Origin: Castellaniella defragrans_A
GTDB taxonomy: Bacteria > Pseudomonadota > Gammaproteobacteria > Burkholderiales > Burkholderiaceae_B
Direction: 5' to 3' (one strand)
DNA length: 64,000 nucleotides
Assembly: GCF_040394755.1 (NCBI RefSeq)
Contig: NZ_JBEBRQ010000002.1
Position numbers and translations under genes: made by a program. Shown here piece after piece: positions 1-7,948 of this stretch; position 1 is the first letter of the stretch; every line of letters begins with the position of its first letter. The notes below the pieces were generated by a model that saw only the letters and a list, made by a program, of their open reading frames with translations, was not told where the DNA came from and did no database searches.

Positions 1-198
1 CGTATCGCCATTGCTTCGGCCTGCACGGCGGCCGCCCTGAGTCTGCTGATGGCCCCCGGTGCCTTCGCGGCAAATGCGGCGCCCGCGGATACCGCAGCAA
101 CCGCAACGCATAAATCCACAGCCAAGCACGCCACGACGCACAAGGCCAAGGCGCACGCCCAAACGACCCAGACCTCCGCGCCCAGCGCCAAGAAGTAA
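1..198 (+). CDS. Small secreted Ala/Lys/His-rich protein (3' part)
   Basis: The reading frame is open from the left edge to a TAA at 196-198, so the start is missing. The visible 65 residues contain the hydrophobic end of a signal peptide (ALSLLMAPGAFA) with a good AxA cleavage site. A low-complexity tail of Ala, Thr, Lys and His follows (for example KSTAKHATTHKAKAHA). This composition resembles acid-shock (Asr-like) and other basic periplasmic proteins, but no domain can be named. A strong terminator follows 12 bases after the stop, so this is the last gene of its transcript. Confidence 0.6.
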   Translation, partial: RIAIASACTAAALSLLMAPGAFAANAAPADTAATATHKSTAKHATTHKAKAHAQTTQTSAPSAKK

Positions 199-210
199 TC
201 CCCCCTCCAC

Positions 211-257
211 CACCCCCGGCCGCCTGGATTGGCCCAGGCTGCCGGGGGTGTTTTTTT
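211..257 (+). terminator. Rho-independent terminator
   Basis: A perfect 10-bp stem (CACCCCCGGC at 211-220 with GCCGGGGGTG at 241-250) carries a further inner pairing (CCTGG with CCAGG). Seven T residues follow at 251-257. It lies just after the small secreted protein gene and ends its transcript. Confidence 0.9.
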
Positions 258-474
258 GCCTTGGAGAACCCCACGATTCGATGCGTGCGCATGTCATCAT
301 TTTTAAATTCCAGCAAGGGGCCAAAGGTTTGTCGATCACTGCGATCAGCTATGATCTACCCAACCCCGACGCAAGTGTCCTGTTTGGCGAGCCTCCATGC
401 GTAAATTCATTGGATTGACCAGGCAAGGCATCAGGCGGCACCGAATTCCCCGCACCGGGATCACCACGAAAACC

Positions 475-1617
475 ATGCAGACATCCACCCTTCATTTCCG
501 CAGCTTCCTGCTCTTGTTGGCCGCCGTATCGGTCGCCTTCCTCGGCGTCCTGCTGCCCTTCTACCCGGCGATCTTCTGGGGCGGCGTGCTGGCCGTGATC
601 TTTGGCCCGCTGCACCGGCGCTTGCGGGCGGCAGTGGGCGAGCGCCGCAACCTGGCGGCTTTTCTGATGATCCTCATCATCATTCTGATCGTCATCCTGC
701 CGCTGATTTTCATCGCCGGTGCGCTCGTCAACGAGATCGGCCGCCTGTACACCCGGATCAATACCGGGCAACTCAATCTCGGCGCCTACTACGAGCAGAT
801 CATCACCGCCCTGCCGCCCTCGGTCCATGGCTGGCTGGAATCCTGGGGGGTCGGCGACTTGCTCAGCATCCGGGAAAAACTATCCGCCGGCGCCCTGCAA
901 GGCAGCCAGTACCTGGCTCGCCAGGCCGTGAATGTCGGCCAGAACACCTTCCAGTTCGTGATCGGACTGGGCGTGATGATGTACCTGCTGTTCTTTCTGC
1001 TGCGCGACGGCCATGCCCTGGTCACCCGGGTCAAGCGTCTGATCCCATTGTCCGACTACCATCGCCTGCACCTGTTCCAGAAATTCACGACCGTGGTGCG
1101 GGCCACGGTCAAGGGCAATATCGTCATCGCCATCACCCAGGGCTTCCTGGGCGGCCTGATGTTCACCTTTCTGGGGATCCAGGGCGCCCTGTTCTGGGGG
1201 GTGCTGATGGCGTTCCTGTCACTGCTGCCCGCCGTCGGCGCCTCGCTCATCTGGGCGCCCGTGGCCGTCTATTTCCTGGTGACCGGCGCCTACAGCCAGG
1301 CCATCATCCTGATCCTGTTCGGCGTGCTGGTCATCGGCTTGATCGACAACCTGCTGCGCCCCATCCTGGTAGGCAAGGACACCAAGATCCCCGACTATGT
1401 CGTGCTGATCTCGACCCTGGGCGGGCTGTCGGTGTTCGGCCTGAACGGCTTTGTCATCGGCCCGCTGTTTGCCGCCCTGTTCATCGCCTGCTGGGATCTG
1501 TTTCCCGACGCCGTGGTGCTCAATGCCCAGGCCCAGCCGGACGAATCGGCGGCGCTGCCTACGGCCGCCAGGCCAACAGAATCGCCAGATTCACCAGCAG
1601 GGCCGCCCCCCAGATGA
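475..1617 (+). CDS. AI-2E family transporter (YdiK/PerM-like permease)
   Basis: This 380-residue integral membrane protein of the AI-2E transporter superfamily (PF01594) has an N-terminal hydrophobic pair (LLLLAAVSVAFLGVLLPFY), a central soluble stretch, and a C-terminal bundle including DNLLRPILVGKDTKIPDYVV, which is characteristic of the family. The family includes TqsA, PerM and Na+/H+ antiporters, so the substrate cannot be assigned. An in-frame ATG at 397 would add 26 residues of poorly biased sequence, so I chose the ATG at 475, where the first hydrophobic segment follows at once. Neither start has a convincing ribosome site. The 3' end overlaps the convergent MAPEG gene by 59 bases. 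Confidence 0.85.
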   Translation: MQTSTLHFRSFLLLLAAVSVAFLGVLLPFYPAIFWGGVLAVIFGPLHRRLRAAVGERRNLAAFLMILIIILIVILPLIFIAGALVNEIGRLYTRINTGQLNLGAYYEQIITALPPSVHGWLESWGVGDLLSIREKLSAGALQGSQYLARQAVNVGQNTFQFVIGLGVMMYLLFFLLRDGHALVTRVKRLIPLSDYHRLHLFQKFTTVVRATVKGNIVIAITQGFLGGLMFTFLGIQGALFWGVLMAFLSLLPAVGASLIWAPVAVYFLVTGAYSQAIILILFGVLVIGLIDNLLRPILVGKDTKIPDYVVLISTLGGLSVFGLNGFVIGPLFAALFIACWDLFPDAVVLNAQAQPDESAALPTAARPTESPDSPAGPPPR

Positions 1618-1936
1618 TCGAACGCACCGTGCCGCGCCCCAGGATGTATGCCAGGACGTACAACAGGCGCAACAGCACCCACGCGAGCATCAGCCCCGCA
1701 ACAGGGTTCGGGTCGGCCCCCGCATACAAGGCATAGAGCACTGCCGCATAGAAAAACGGCAGGCCCTCGAACAAATTCGCCTGGGCGGCATTGGCGCGGG
1801 CCCGCCATCCCTGCTGGGCGGCAAGCCATGCCCGAGGCGCATCATTGTCGAATGCACGCCCCCCGGCTTTGGCCGCAATGGCGGCGCCATAGGGCAGGAT
1901 CGCGGCGGCCAGCAGCAGCCAGACAATGAGGGACAT
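1559..1936 (-). CDS. MAPEG family membrane protein
   Basis: This 125-residue protein has four predicted hydrophobic segments. It opens with MSLIVWLLLAAAILPYG and contains RANAAQANLFEGLPFFYAAV, which matches the conserved RaxraqaNtlEnlp region of membrane-associated eicosanoid/glutathione metabolism (MAPEG) proteins. Bacterial members are mostly of unknown function, and glutathione-linked activity is only inferred. The ATG at 1936 has a GGAG six bases upstream; a TTG five codons earlier is less likely. Its 3' end overlaps the convergent AI-2E transporter gene. The tRNA-Thr lies upstream on the other strand. Confidence 0.8.
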   Translation of the reverse strand: MSLIVWLLLAAAILPYGAAIAAKAGGRAFDNDAPRAWLAAQQGWRARANAAQANLFEGLPFFYAAVLYALYAGADPNPVAGLMLAWVLLRLLYVLAYILGRGTVRSIIWGAALLVNLAILLAWRP

Positions 1937-2006
1937 GGCGGTCTCCAGCAATTGAGCGATCCATGTATAATAGCTGGCTTTGGTAGACGGTGATCAGTCG
2001 CCAGAT

Positions 2007-2082
2007 GCCGGTGTAGCTCAGTTGGTAGAGCAGCTCATTCGTAATGAGAAGGTCGAGGGTTCGACTCCTTTCACCGGCACCA
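2007..2082 (+). tRNA. tRNA-Thr (anticodon CGT)
   Basis: A complete 76-base cloverleaf is visible. The acceptor GCCGGTG pairs with CACCGGC, the D arm is GCTC/GAGC, the anticodon loop is TTCGTAA (CGT, reading ACG), the T loop is TTCGACT, and the 3' CCA is encoded. A TATAAT box lies at 1966-1971, though its -35 is weak. A terminator with a UUCG loop follows at 2101-2132. Confidence 0.97.
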
Positions 2083-2100
2083 ATGAAATCAAGATATTGC

Positions 2101-2132
2101 GCCAATCCTTCGGGGTTGGCGTTTTGTTTTTT
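2101..2132 (+). terminator. Rho-independent terminator of tRNA-Thr
   Basis: An eight-pair stem, GCCAATCC with GGGTTGGC, is closed by a TTCG tetraloop. The T-rich tract GTTTTGTTTTTT follows. It lies 19 bases after the tRNA-Thr CCA end. Confidence 0.9.
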
Positions 2133-2154
2133 GGGCTCCGTACAGCCAGCATTT

Positions 2155-2466
2155 TTAGTCATGCAATGACGGCGCTCGCTGAACATGCAGCGGCGTAACC
2201 TTGACCCTTTGTTCGGCCTGCCACATGTCATAGGCGGTTTGTTCCGCCAGCCACAAGCGGGCTTCACCGCCACGCTCGAGCCCCAACCATGCCTCGATGC
2301 GCAGCGCCATTTCTGGTGATATGGCCGCATGTCCATTCAGAACGCGGGATAGCGTTACACGCGCCACGCCTAACTGCTTTGCAGCATCCGTGACAGAAAG
2401 CCCCAACGCTGGCAATACGTCATCACGCAAGGTCAGCCCCGGATGCGGGGGGTTATGCATACGCAT
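2155..2466 (-). CDS. higA: HigA-family antitoxin (XRE helix-turn-helix)
   Basis: This 103-residue protein begins MRMHNPPHPG, the classic HigA opening. It carries an XRE helix-turn-helix (SVTDAAKQLGVARVTLSRVL), followed by the family tail in which LWLAEQTAYDMW is recognisable. HigA proteins bind and neutralise HigB mRNA interferases and repress their own operon. The ATG at 2466 has GGAG seven bases upstream. Only the last 19 codons of a higB-like gene remain directly upstream, so this antitoxin appears to be an orphan. Confidence 0.9.
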   Translation of the reverse strand: MRMHNPPHPGLTLRDDVLPALGLSVTDAAKQLGVARVTLSRVLNGHAAISPEMALRIEAWLGLERGGEARLWLAEQTAYDMWQAEQRVKVTPLHVQRAPSLHD

Positions 2467-2475
2467 GATGTTCTC

Positions 2476-2535
2476 CTAGTGATAATCCTGATAATCAACC
2501 AGCACGGCGTCGCCATCATCGAACATGAAGGTCAT
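2476..2535 (-). pseudogene. higB toxin remnant (3' end only)
   Basis: Reading into higA, the last codons before a TAG at 2476-2478 spell MTFMFDDGDAVLVDYQDYH. This closely resembles the C-terminal beta strand and DYH ending of HigB/RelE toxins. An in-frame TAA lies two codons upstream, and no frame from 2536 to about 2760 resembles the rest of a HigB. I read it as the surviving tip of a deleted or recombined toxin gene. The match is to remembered family consensus, not to an alignment. Confidence 0.6.
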
Positions 2536-2557
2536 ACTTTACCGCCTTGAGTCTGAA

Positions 2558-2620
2558 GGCATCGGGCTGCCCGATGCCGACCTGCCCCAAGATCCAGCGT
2601 TCACCCCTGGCGCGCCAGGG
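2558..2620. repeat. Two nearby perfect palindromes in gene-free DNA
   Basis: The 240 bases between the higB remnant and the next gene hold no credible gene. They contain a 9-bp inverted repeat with a 3-base loop (2558-2566 and 2570-2578, GGCATCGGG/CCCGATGCC). They also contain a perfect 16-base palindrome at 2605-2620 (CCCTGGCGCGCCAGGG). They may be hairpin-forming intergenic repeats or recombination scars. No T-run follows either, so they are not intrinsic terminators. Confidence 0.5.
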
Positions 2621-2775
2621 AGCCAGCGCCTCGAGCGCCCGCACCCGGCCATGCCGTTCAGCGACATCCTGGGGCCTGCTTTTGGCTTCTGCGTTTCCGC
2701 ACATCCAGTCGATCGTATCCCCCAATCCAGAAACCACCTATTGCCTGCCCCGGAGATACGGGACAACAATATCCC

Positions 2776-3876
2776 ATGACCTCGACCATTCCTCTGACTC
2801 AACGCGTGCAGGGCGCCCTGATCGGCGCCTTCGTGGGTGATGCGCTGGCCCTCGGCCCGCACTGGTACTACGACCTCGACGCCCTGCGCGCCGACTACGG
2901 CGTCTGGATCACCGACTACACCGACCCGCGTCCCGGGCGCTATCACGCCGGGCTGAAAGCGGGCCACTCCTCCCAGGCGGGCTACCTGCTCGAGCTCACC
3001 TTGCGCTCTCTGGTCGAATGCGACGGCTATGACGAGGCCGACTTCTGCCGCCGGATGGACATGGACCTGTTTCCTCTGATCGACGGCACACCGCAATCGG
3101 GTCCGGGCGGTTATACCAGCCAATCGATCCGCGAGGCCTGGCGGCTGCGCACGCAGCAGGGCCTGCCCTGGGGCCGGGTGGGCGGCCTCGCCGACAATAC
3201 CGAAGCGGCGGAACGGACACTGGCCATCGCCGTGCGCTATGCGCTGGCGCCCGGCGCACTGGCGGCTCACGTGAGCGCCAACACCGCGCTGACGCAGATC
3301 GATCCCACGGTGGCCGCGATGACGGTCGCCTATGCCAGCGTCCTGGGGATGCTGGTGCGCGGCGAGGCCCTGGACGAGCGCAGTTCGGGCAAGCTCATGG
3401 ATCTGGTCCATGCCGGCACCCTGCCCTTTCATGCGGTGACATCGACGGGGGAAGGCGTCCCGCCACCCGGCCCCGAAACGCCCCGCCGGGCCGGCCAGTT
3501 CGCCTCGCCCGACGCCCTGCTCACCGTCTCCAACGTCGCCCGCGCCGCCCTGGACCCCGAGGTGCGCATCGAGCCGCCCTGGAAGGTCTCACTGGTTTAC
3601 GGCATGCCCTGCGCGGTCTACCATCAGTTTCCCGCCGCCTACTATCTGGCGACCCGCTTCCAAGGCGATTTCGAGTCCGCCGTGCTGCATGCGGTCAACG
3701 GCGGCGGCCAGAATCAGGCGCGAGCGATGCTGACCGGCGCGCTGTGCGGCGCGATCGGCGGCTTGCAGGCGATCCCGGCGCGTTTCATCCAGGGACTCGA
3801 GGCCGGTACCGGGCGCCTCGCGCTCGCCAGCCGCCTGGGGCAGCAAATAGCGCTCAACGCACCGGCAGGAAATTGA
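2776..3876 (+). CDS. ADP-ribosylglycohydrolase-fold protein (J1-crystallin-like)
   Basis: This 366-residue protein begins with the family's N-terminal motif GALIGAFVGDALALG (near residues 13-27), placing it in the ADP-ribosylglycohydrolase fold family. Active members bind two Mg ions through a TDDT-like motif and a C-terminal GGDxDT motif. Here the corresponding places read DNTE (140-143) and GGGQNQ (309-314), so most of the classic metal ligands are absent. The C-terminal pattern is closer to the J1-crystallin/selenoprotein J branch. Activity on ADP-ribose is therefore doubtful. The gene ends 23 bases inside the convergent lipoprotein gene. Confidence 0.8.
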   Translation: MTSTIPLTQRVQGALIGAFVGDALALGPHWYYDLDALRADYGVWITDYTDPRPGRYHAGLKAGHSSQAGYLLELTLRSLVECDGYDEADFCRRMDMDLFPLIDGTPQSGPGGYTSQSIREAWRLRTQQGLPWGRVGGLADNTEAAERTLAIAVRYALAPGALAAHVSANTALTQIDPTVAAMTVAYASVLGMLVRGEALDERSSGKLMDLVHAGTLPFHAVTSTGEGVPPPGPETPRRAGQFASPDALLTVSNVARAALDPEVRIEPPWKVSLVYGMPCAVYHQFPAAYYLATRFQGDFESAVLHAVNGGGQNQARAMLTGALCGAIGGLQAIPARFIQGLEAGTGRLALASRLGQQIALNAPAGN

Positions 3877-4567
3877 AGAACAGCAAACCCTGCAAGTAAT
3901 TGATGCCCATGCGCCGCAGGTTTTCATCCAGCAGTTCGGCCACCAGATCGAGGCGCCCGATCAGGCGGCCGAATTCACGCTCGAAGCTCAGGTTGGCCCC
4001 ACCCTCGCCGATCTCGTTGGACAGCAGCAGCAGCCGGCCTTGCGAATCGCGCCGGTTCGCCAGCATCCAGGCGGCGATCTCGACATTGCGCGCGGCGTTG
4101 AAGATCTTCTGCCCATCGAGGGAGTCGGTGACGTAGAAGCGCATCTTGCCGCCATGCGCGGTGATCAGCATGTCCGCCAGCCCCTGAACATAGGCCGCCA
4201 CCCGATCGCCCCCATAGTCGGGATCCATCGCGACCGAAAGCACCTCGATATCCCGCAAGCCCTGCAGGTCCAGGGGCACGGCGCCGCTGTGAATATTCTG
4301 CCGCCCCTGCTCGATGGCCGCCTGCAGATCGACGAAGCCCCCCTTGCGCCACTCGGCCGGATTGCGGCGATAGAGCTTTTCCAGCAGGCGTTCCAGGCTA
4401 TCGAGATTGTCGCGCATCGCCATGGTGACGGCGCGATTGAAATCGGTCTGCCCCAATTGGTCGATCGTCATGGCCTCGCCCTGAGGGCCGCCACGCGGCG
4501 CGGGATCGTTCGCGCAGGCCGAAATACCCAGCATCAGGGCCAGCGCGAGTCCCCGCAAGCGCCGCAT
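3854..4567 (-). CDS. Uncharacterised lipoprotein
   Basis: This 237-residue protein has an N-terminal signal (MRRLRGLALALMLGISAC) and a lipobox ISAC, giving a lipidated Cys18. The body is mostly helical and contains LDSLERLLEKLYRRNPAEWR and a conserved-looking LLLLSNEIGEGGANLSFERE. I do not recognise a named domain; similar unnamed lipoproteins are found in other Burkholderiales. Its ATG overlaps the stop codon of the upstream ghrA-like gene by one base (TGATG), so the two are probably co-translated. Outer-membrane or periplasmic location is inferred from the lipobox. Confidence 0.75.
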   Translation of the reverse strand: MRRLRGLALALMLGISACANDPAPRGGPQGEAMTIDQLGQTDFNRAVTMAMRDNLDSLERLLEKLYRRNPAEWRKGGFVDLQAAIEQGRQNIHSGAVPLDLQGLRDIEVLSVAMDPDYGGDRVAAYVQGLADMLITAHGGKMRFYVTDSLDGQKIFNAARNVEIAAWMLANRRDSQGRLLLLSNEIGEGGANLSFEREFGRLIGRLDLVAELLDENLRRMGINYLQGLLFFNFLPVR

Positions 4568-5499
4568 CAGTATTGCCGCTCCGGGTCGACGATCCCCGAA
4601 ATCGGTTCACCGCGGCCAAAGGCCTGGATCTTGGCCGCGATCTGGCGCACGGTCTGCCCCATCAGGCTGGCGCCGGCAATATGCGGCGTAACGCGCACAC
4701 GCGGGTCCGCCCAGAAGGGATGGTTCGCGGGCAACGGCTCCTCGACGAAAACATCCAGCGCAGCCCCTCTGAGCAGGCCGCCGTCCAGCGCGTAGAGCAA
4801 GTCCTGCTCAAGCAGATGGCGGCCGCGCGCGATATTGATCAGATAGCCATCGGGCCGCATCCGCTCGAATGTCCGGCGGCAGAGGATGCCCTCGGTCTGC
4901 GCCGTGAGCGGCAGGACGTTGACCAGCACCCGGGTCCGCGCCAGAAACGCGGGCAAGCCATCCGCGCCGCCATACGCCTCGATCCCCTCGGCCGCGCGTC
5001 CGGAGCGCGACCAGACCGCAACCGGATACTCGAGGCCGGCCACCGCCCGCGCCACGCGCATGCCCATCACACCCGCGCCCATCACACCCACCGGCCAATT
5101 CTCGCGCACGATATCCTCCAGCGGCTGCCAGCGGCGCTGCGCCTGGAATTGCGCATACCGGTCGAAATCACGCGTCACCCGCGAGAGGAAATGCACCACG
5201 TACTCGGCCATCTGTACCGCCATGCCGCCATCCTCGAGACGCACGATCGGCACGTCATCGGGCCGGCCTGGCATGCGCAGCAAGGCATCCACGCCCGCGC
5301 CCAGATTGAAGATGATCCGCAGCCCAGGCTCGCGCTCGAACAGATCCGCCGGCGGATTCCAGACCACCGCGACCTCGGCGCCGCCAGCCCGCGTCCCATC
5401 GCAAAAGCCGCGCACCCGGACCCGCGGCAGCGCCGCCTGAAAAGCACTCACCCATTCCTCGGGATACTTTTCGTTCCGCGATGCGAACACGACCTCCAT
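4567..5499 (-). CDS. ghrA: D-2-hydroxyacid dehydrogenase, GhrA-type glyoxylate/hydroxypyruvate reductase
   Basis: This 310-residue NAD(P)H-dependent reductase has a Rossmann motif GVMGAGVMGMRVARA near residues 137-151, the substrate arginine in NIARGRHLLEQDLL, and the catalytic Glu/His region VEEPLPANHPFW followed by TPHIAGAS. The length and the motif order match GhrA, which reduces glyoxylate and hydroxypyruvate. The ATG at 5499 has a strong AAGGAGG; an upstream ATG at 5520 in the same frame lacks one. It would link to the glycolate oxidase and class V aminotransferase genes elsewhere in the window, which also act on glyoxylate. The lipoprotein gene follows with a one-base overlap. Confidence 0.85.
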   Translation of the reverse strand: MEVVFASRNEKYPEEWVSAFQAALPRVRVRGFCDGTRAGGAEVAVVWNPPADLFEREPGLRIIFNLGAGVDALLRMPGRPDDVPIVRLEDGGMAVQMAEYVVHFLSRVTRDFDRYAQFQAQRRWQPLEDIVRENWPVGVMGAGVMGMRVARAVAGLEYPVAVWSRSGRAAEGIEAYGGADGLPAFLARTRVLVNVLPLTAQTEGILCRRTFERMRPDGYLINIARGRHLLEQDLLYALDGGLLRGAALDVFVEEPLPANHPFWADPRVRVTPHIAGASLMGQTVRQIAAKIQAFGRGEPISGIVDPERQY

Positions 5500-5625
5500 C
5501 GAACCCTCCTTGTGCAGCACAGCGGCACCGCCATGACAGGCCCGGTCGAAAACCTGGCGGATGCGTGGTGCTAATATGGGTCACGGAAAAAGTATCAATA
5601 TACCCGACAGCCTGGGGAGGACTGC

Positions 5626-6315
5626 ATGATCCGGCTTGACCACGCAATGCTCGTACGACAGCTGTCCGGTCTCACCCGCCGCATCGCCGCGCGCACGCTG
5701 CCCTGGACGGAACGCCATCCCGGCCTGCATCACGGACGGCTCGGCAACCTCGTGCTGTTCGTCCGCGAATGGCTGCGCGGGCCGGGAACCATCGGCGCCA
5801 TATGCTCCAGCTCGCGCTGGCTGGCCCGGGAAATCGCCCGCCATGTCACGATCGGCGAGGGCCTGGTGATCGAATTGGGGGCGGGAACCGGCATCGTGAC
5901 CGAGGCCCTGCTCGCGCGGGGAATCTCGCCGGGGCGCCTGATCGCCATCGAACGCTCCGAGGCCTTCGCCAGCCACCTGCGACGCCGTTTTCCCGGCATC
6001 ACCGTGATCTGCGGGGATGCCGCGCGGCTCGACAGCCTGATCCCCGAGGGCCTGCGCATCGACGCCCTGGTCTCGAGCCTGCCCCTCAGGTCCCTGCCCC
6101 GGCAGGAACAATTCCAGATCGTCGACCAATGGAAACGCACGCTCGGCCCGGGCGGCACACTGATCCAGTTCACCTACGACATCCGCCCGCAGACCCACAC
6201 CTGCTCCTGTGATCGTGCCTTCGAGGTCTACGACAGCCGCATCGTCTGGGCCAATCTGCCGCCTGCGCGCGTTCTGCTGGCGCGGCGCGGGATGCGGCAG
6301 CTGCCGAGAATTTGA
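5626..6315 (+). CDS. Class I SAM-dependent methyltransferase (phospholipid N-methyltransferase-like)
   Basis: This 229-residue protein has a SAM-binding glycine motif VIELGAGTGI at residues 81-90, an acidic residue closing the second strand (IAIERSEAF) and a third motif GDAARLDSL. The preceding segment LRGPGTIGAICSSSRWLARE is typical of the COG3963 branch annotated as phospholipid N-methyltransferases (PmtA-like). A role in membrane lipid methylation is an inference, since related rRNA methyltransferases share the fold. The ATG has GGGGAGG eight bases upstream. The gene stands alone, divergent from ghrA. Confidence 0.75.
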   Translation: MIRLDHAMLVRQLSGLTRRIAARTLPWTERHPGLHHGRLGNLVLFVREWLRGPGTIGAICSSSRWLAREIARHVTIGEGLVIELGAGTGIVTEALLARGISPGRLIAIERSEAFASHLRRRFPGITVICGDAARLDSLIPEGLRIDALVSSLPLRSLPRQEQFQIVDQWKRTLGPGGTLIQFTYDIRPQTHTCSCDRAFEVYDSRIVWANLPPARVLLARRGMRQLPRI

Positions 6316-6447
6316 AACGATCCCCGCATTATCCTCCGGAACATCCAGCCTATCTCACCGCACCCAGCAGTGAAAACCGCCGTCACTGCAAGCCGGATGC
6401 TAGAATTTTTCCACCGGGCGAAGGCCTACCCGCATCGAGGAGTCGAG

Positions 6448-6876
6448 ATGAAAATCAGCACCAGGAATCAACTCGCAGGCAAGGTCAAATCGATTCAACG
6501 CGGCGCAGTCAATGACGAAATCATCATTTCTGTATCGCCAACCCTGGAAATCGTGGCCATCATCACCGAAGGCAGCACCAACAGCCTGCAGTTGGCCGAA
6601 GGCTCCGACGTGGTGGCCTTGATCAAGGCGTCATCGATCGTCCTGATCACCGGCACCGAGGACCTGATTTTTTCGACCCGCAATCAATTGTCCGGCACTG
6701 TCGTCGCCGCAGGAAAAGGCGCGGTGAACGCCGAGGTCGTCATCGACGCCGGGGACGGCGTGCGCGTCAGCGCGATCATCACGAACAAGAGCTTCGATCA
6801 CCTCGGCATCGCAATCGGCACCAGCGTCACTGCGATTTTCAAGGCGTCCAGCGTGATTGTCGCGGTCAGGGCGTAA
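6448..6876 (+). CDS. Di-Mop molybdate-binding protein (ModG-like molbindin)
   Basis: This 142-residue protein consists of two tandem TOBE/Mop domains. Repeat one begins STRNQLAGKVKSIQRGAVNDE and repeat two begins STRNQLSGTVVAAGKGAVNAE. Each ends with an IKASSIV or FKASSVI strand. Mop domains assemble into rings that bind molybdate or tungstate oxyanions, and two-domain forms (ModG) serve in cytoplasmic storage. The ATG at 6448 is preceded by GAGGAG. Earlier ATGs in the frame (from 6370) would add 26 unlikely residues. No mod transporter or molybdoenzyme gene is adjacent. Confidence 0.9.
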   Translation: MKISTRNQLAGKVKSIQRGAVNDEIIISVSPTLEIVAIITEGSTNSLQLAEGSDVVALIKASSIVLITGTEDLIFSTRNQLSGTVVAAGKGAVNAEVVIDAGDGVRVSAIITNKSFDHLGIAIGTSVTAIFKASSVIVAVRA

Positions 6877-6896
6877 GCTGAAACAGGCGAACGGTT

Positions 6897-7832
6897 TCAT
6901 GACGATGCCGCAGGCAACGGATCAAGCGATCGGAGCGTAGCCTCGCCCATTTGTGCCGGGGGGGCCGGAACGCGTGTCCCATCCATATATTCGCGCAACA
7001 GCCGGACTGCCTCGGCGGCCCCCGGGCTGAGCGGCCTCGGCGTCATTTTCAATGCGATCGCGCCCGCGGGGGTATCCGCAAACCCATCGGCCCGCCCCAG
7101 CACGCGCACGCCGTCGACACCCTCCAACATGCGTTCCGATAAAAGCGAAATCCCCATTCCCGCCTTCACGGCCGCCAGCACGCCGGCGATATTGGGGCTG
7201 GTATAAGCGATGCGCCAGGCCCTGTTCTGCGCATCCAGCCGCGCCAGGGAATAGCCGCGCAACACGCAGCCATGCGGGAACAGGACCAGATCCAGCACCT
7301 GTTTTTGCAATGGCGACACGGACGGCGCAGCCACCCAGCGCAGGGGATCAGGCCAGATATCCGGCCTGGATGGATTGCCAGCCTCCAGCGTGCGCAGCAG
7401 CCCCACATCCAGCAGCCCGGCCTCGAGATCCGCCATCACCTGCAGCGACAGCCCGCAGTGCACCTCCAACCGTAAATTGCAATCGGTATGTGTCAGGGGC
7501 GCCAGCAGATGCGGCAGCGATTCGACGGCAAGATCCTCGGTGATGCCGATCCGCACCAGATCGGGCAAATCCTCGGCAAACAGGTTGCGGGCCTCGTCAT
7601 GCAGGGATAGGATGCGGCGCGCATATCCCAACATGCGTTCACCGTCCGGCGTGAGCCGTACGGCACGCGCGCTGCGGATCAGCAACTGCCGCCCGGCCTG
7701 ATCCTCCAGCTTTTTGATCTGCTGGCTGATGGTGGACTGTGTGCGATGGACCCGCTCGCCGGCCCGTGAAAAACCGCCGCTATCGGCCACGCTGGCAAAG
7801 GTTCGAAGCAACGCAATGTCGAAGTCGGCCAT
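6897..7832 (-). CDS. LysR-family transcriptional regulator
   Basis: This 311-residue protein has an N-terminal winged helix-turn-helix (LLRTFASVADSGGFSRAGER and QSTISQQIKKLEDQAGRQLL). A LysR substrate-binding domain follows from about residue 90. The gene is divergent from an EamA-family permease, with only about 115 bases between the starts. A near-palindrome lies in that gap at 7877-7895. The usual reading is that it controls itself and the permease in response to a small ligand, which cannot be named from sequence. Confidence 0.9.
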   Translation of the reverse strand: MADFDIALLRTFASVADSGGFSRAGERVHRTQSTISQQIKKLEDQAGRQLLIRSARAVRLTPDGERMLGYARRILSLHDEARNLFAEDLPDLVRIGITEDLAVESLPHLLAPLTHTDCNLRLEVHCGLSLQVMADLEAGLLDVGLLRTLEAGNPSRPDIWPDPLRWVAAPSVSPLQKQVLDLVLFPHGCVLRGYSLARLDAQNRAWRIAYTSPNIAGVLAAVKAGMGISLLSERMLEGVDGVRVLGRADGFADTPAGAIALKMTPRPLSPGAAEAVRLLREYMDGTRVPAPPAQMGEATLRSLDPLPAASS

Positions 7833-7876
7833 GATGCTGTCACCGGATTATGAATCGGAAATATGAATAACAAAGA

Positions 7877-7895
7877 TAGAATATTCGAATTTCTA
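7877..7895. promoter_or_regulatory. Candidate LysR operator
   Basis: The 19-base sequence TAGAATATTCGAATTTCTA is an almost perfect dyad (TAGAA with TTCTA outside, ATTCGAAT inside) and fits the T-N11-A style of LysR boxes. It lies between the divergent LysR and EamA genes. Its function is inferred from position and symmetry. Confidence 0.5.
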
Positions 7896-7948
7896 AATCC
7901 ATGCGGTTAAACCTAAAGTGTCACGACAAACATTTCCAGGCCCGCACG

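Noticed and set aside
397..474. N-terminal extension of the AI-2E family transporter
   Set aside because: The 26 extra residues are basic, lack a membrane segment and use codons unlike the rest of the gene.
2516..2737. 73-codon minus-strand frame as a full-length HigB
   Set aside because: Its sequence lacks HigB core residues. Only the last codons before higA, in a different frame, resemble the toxin.
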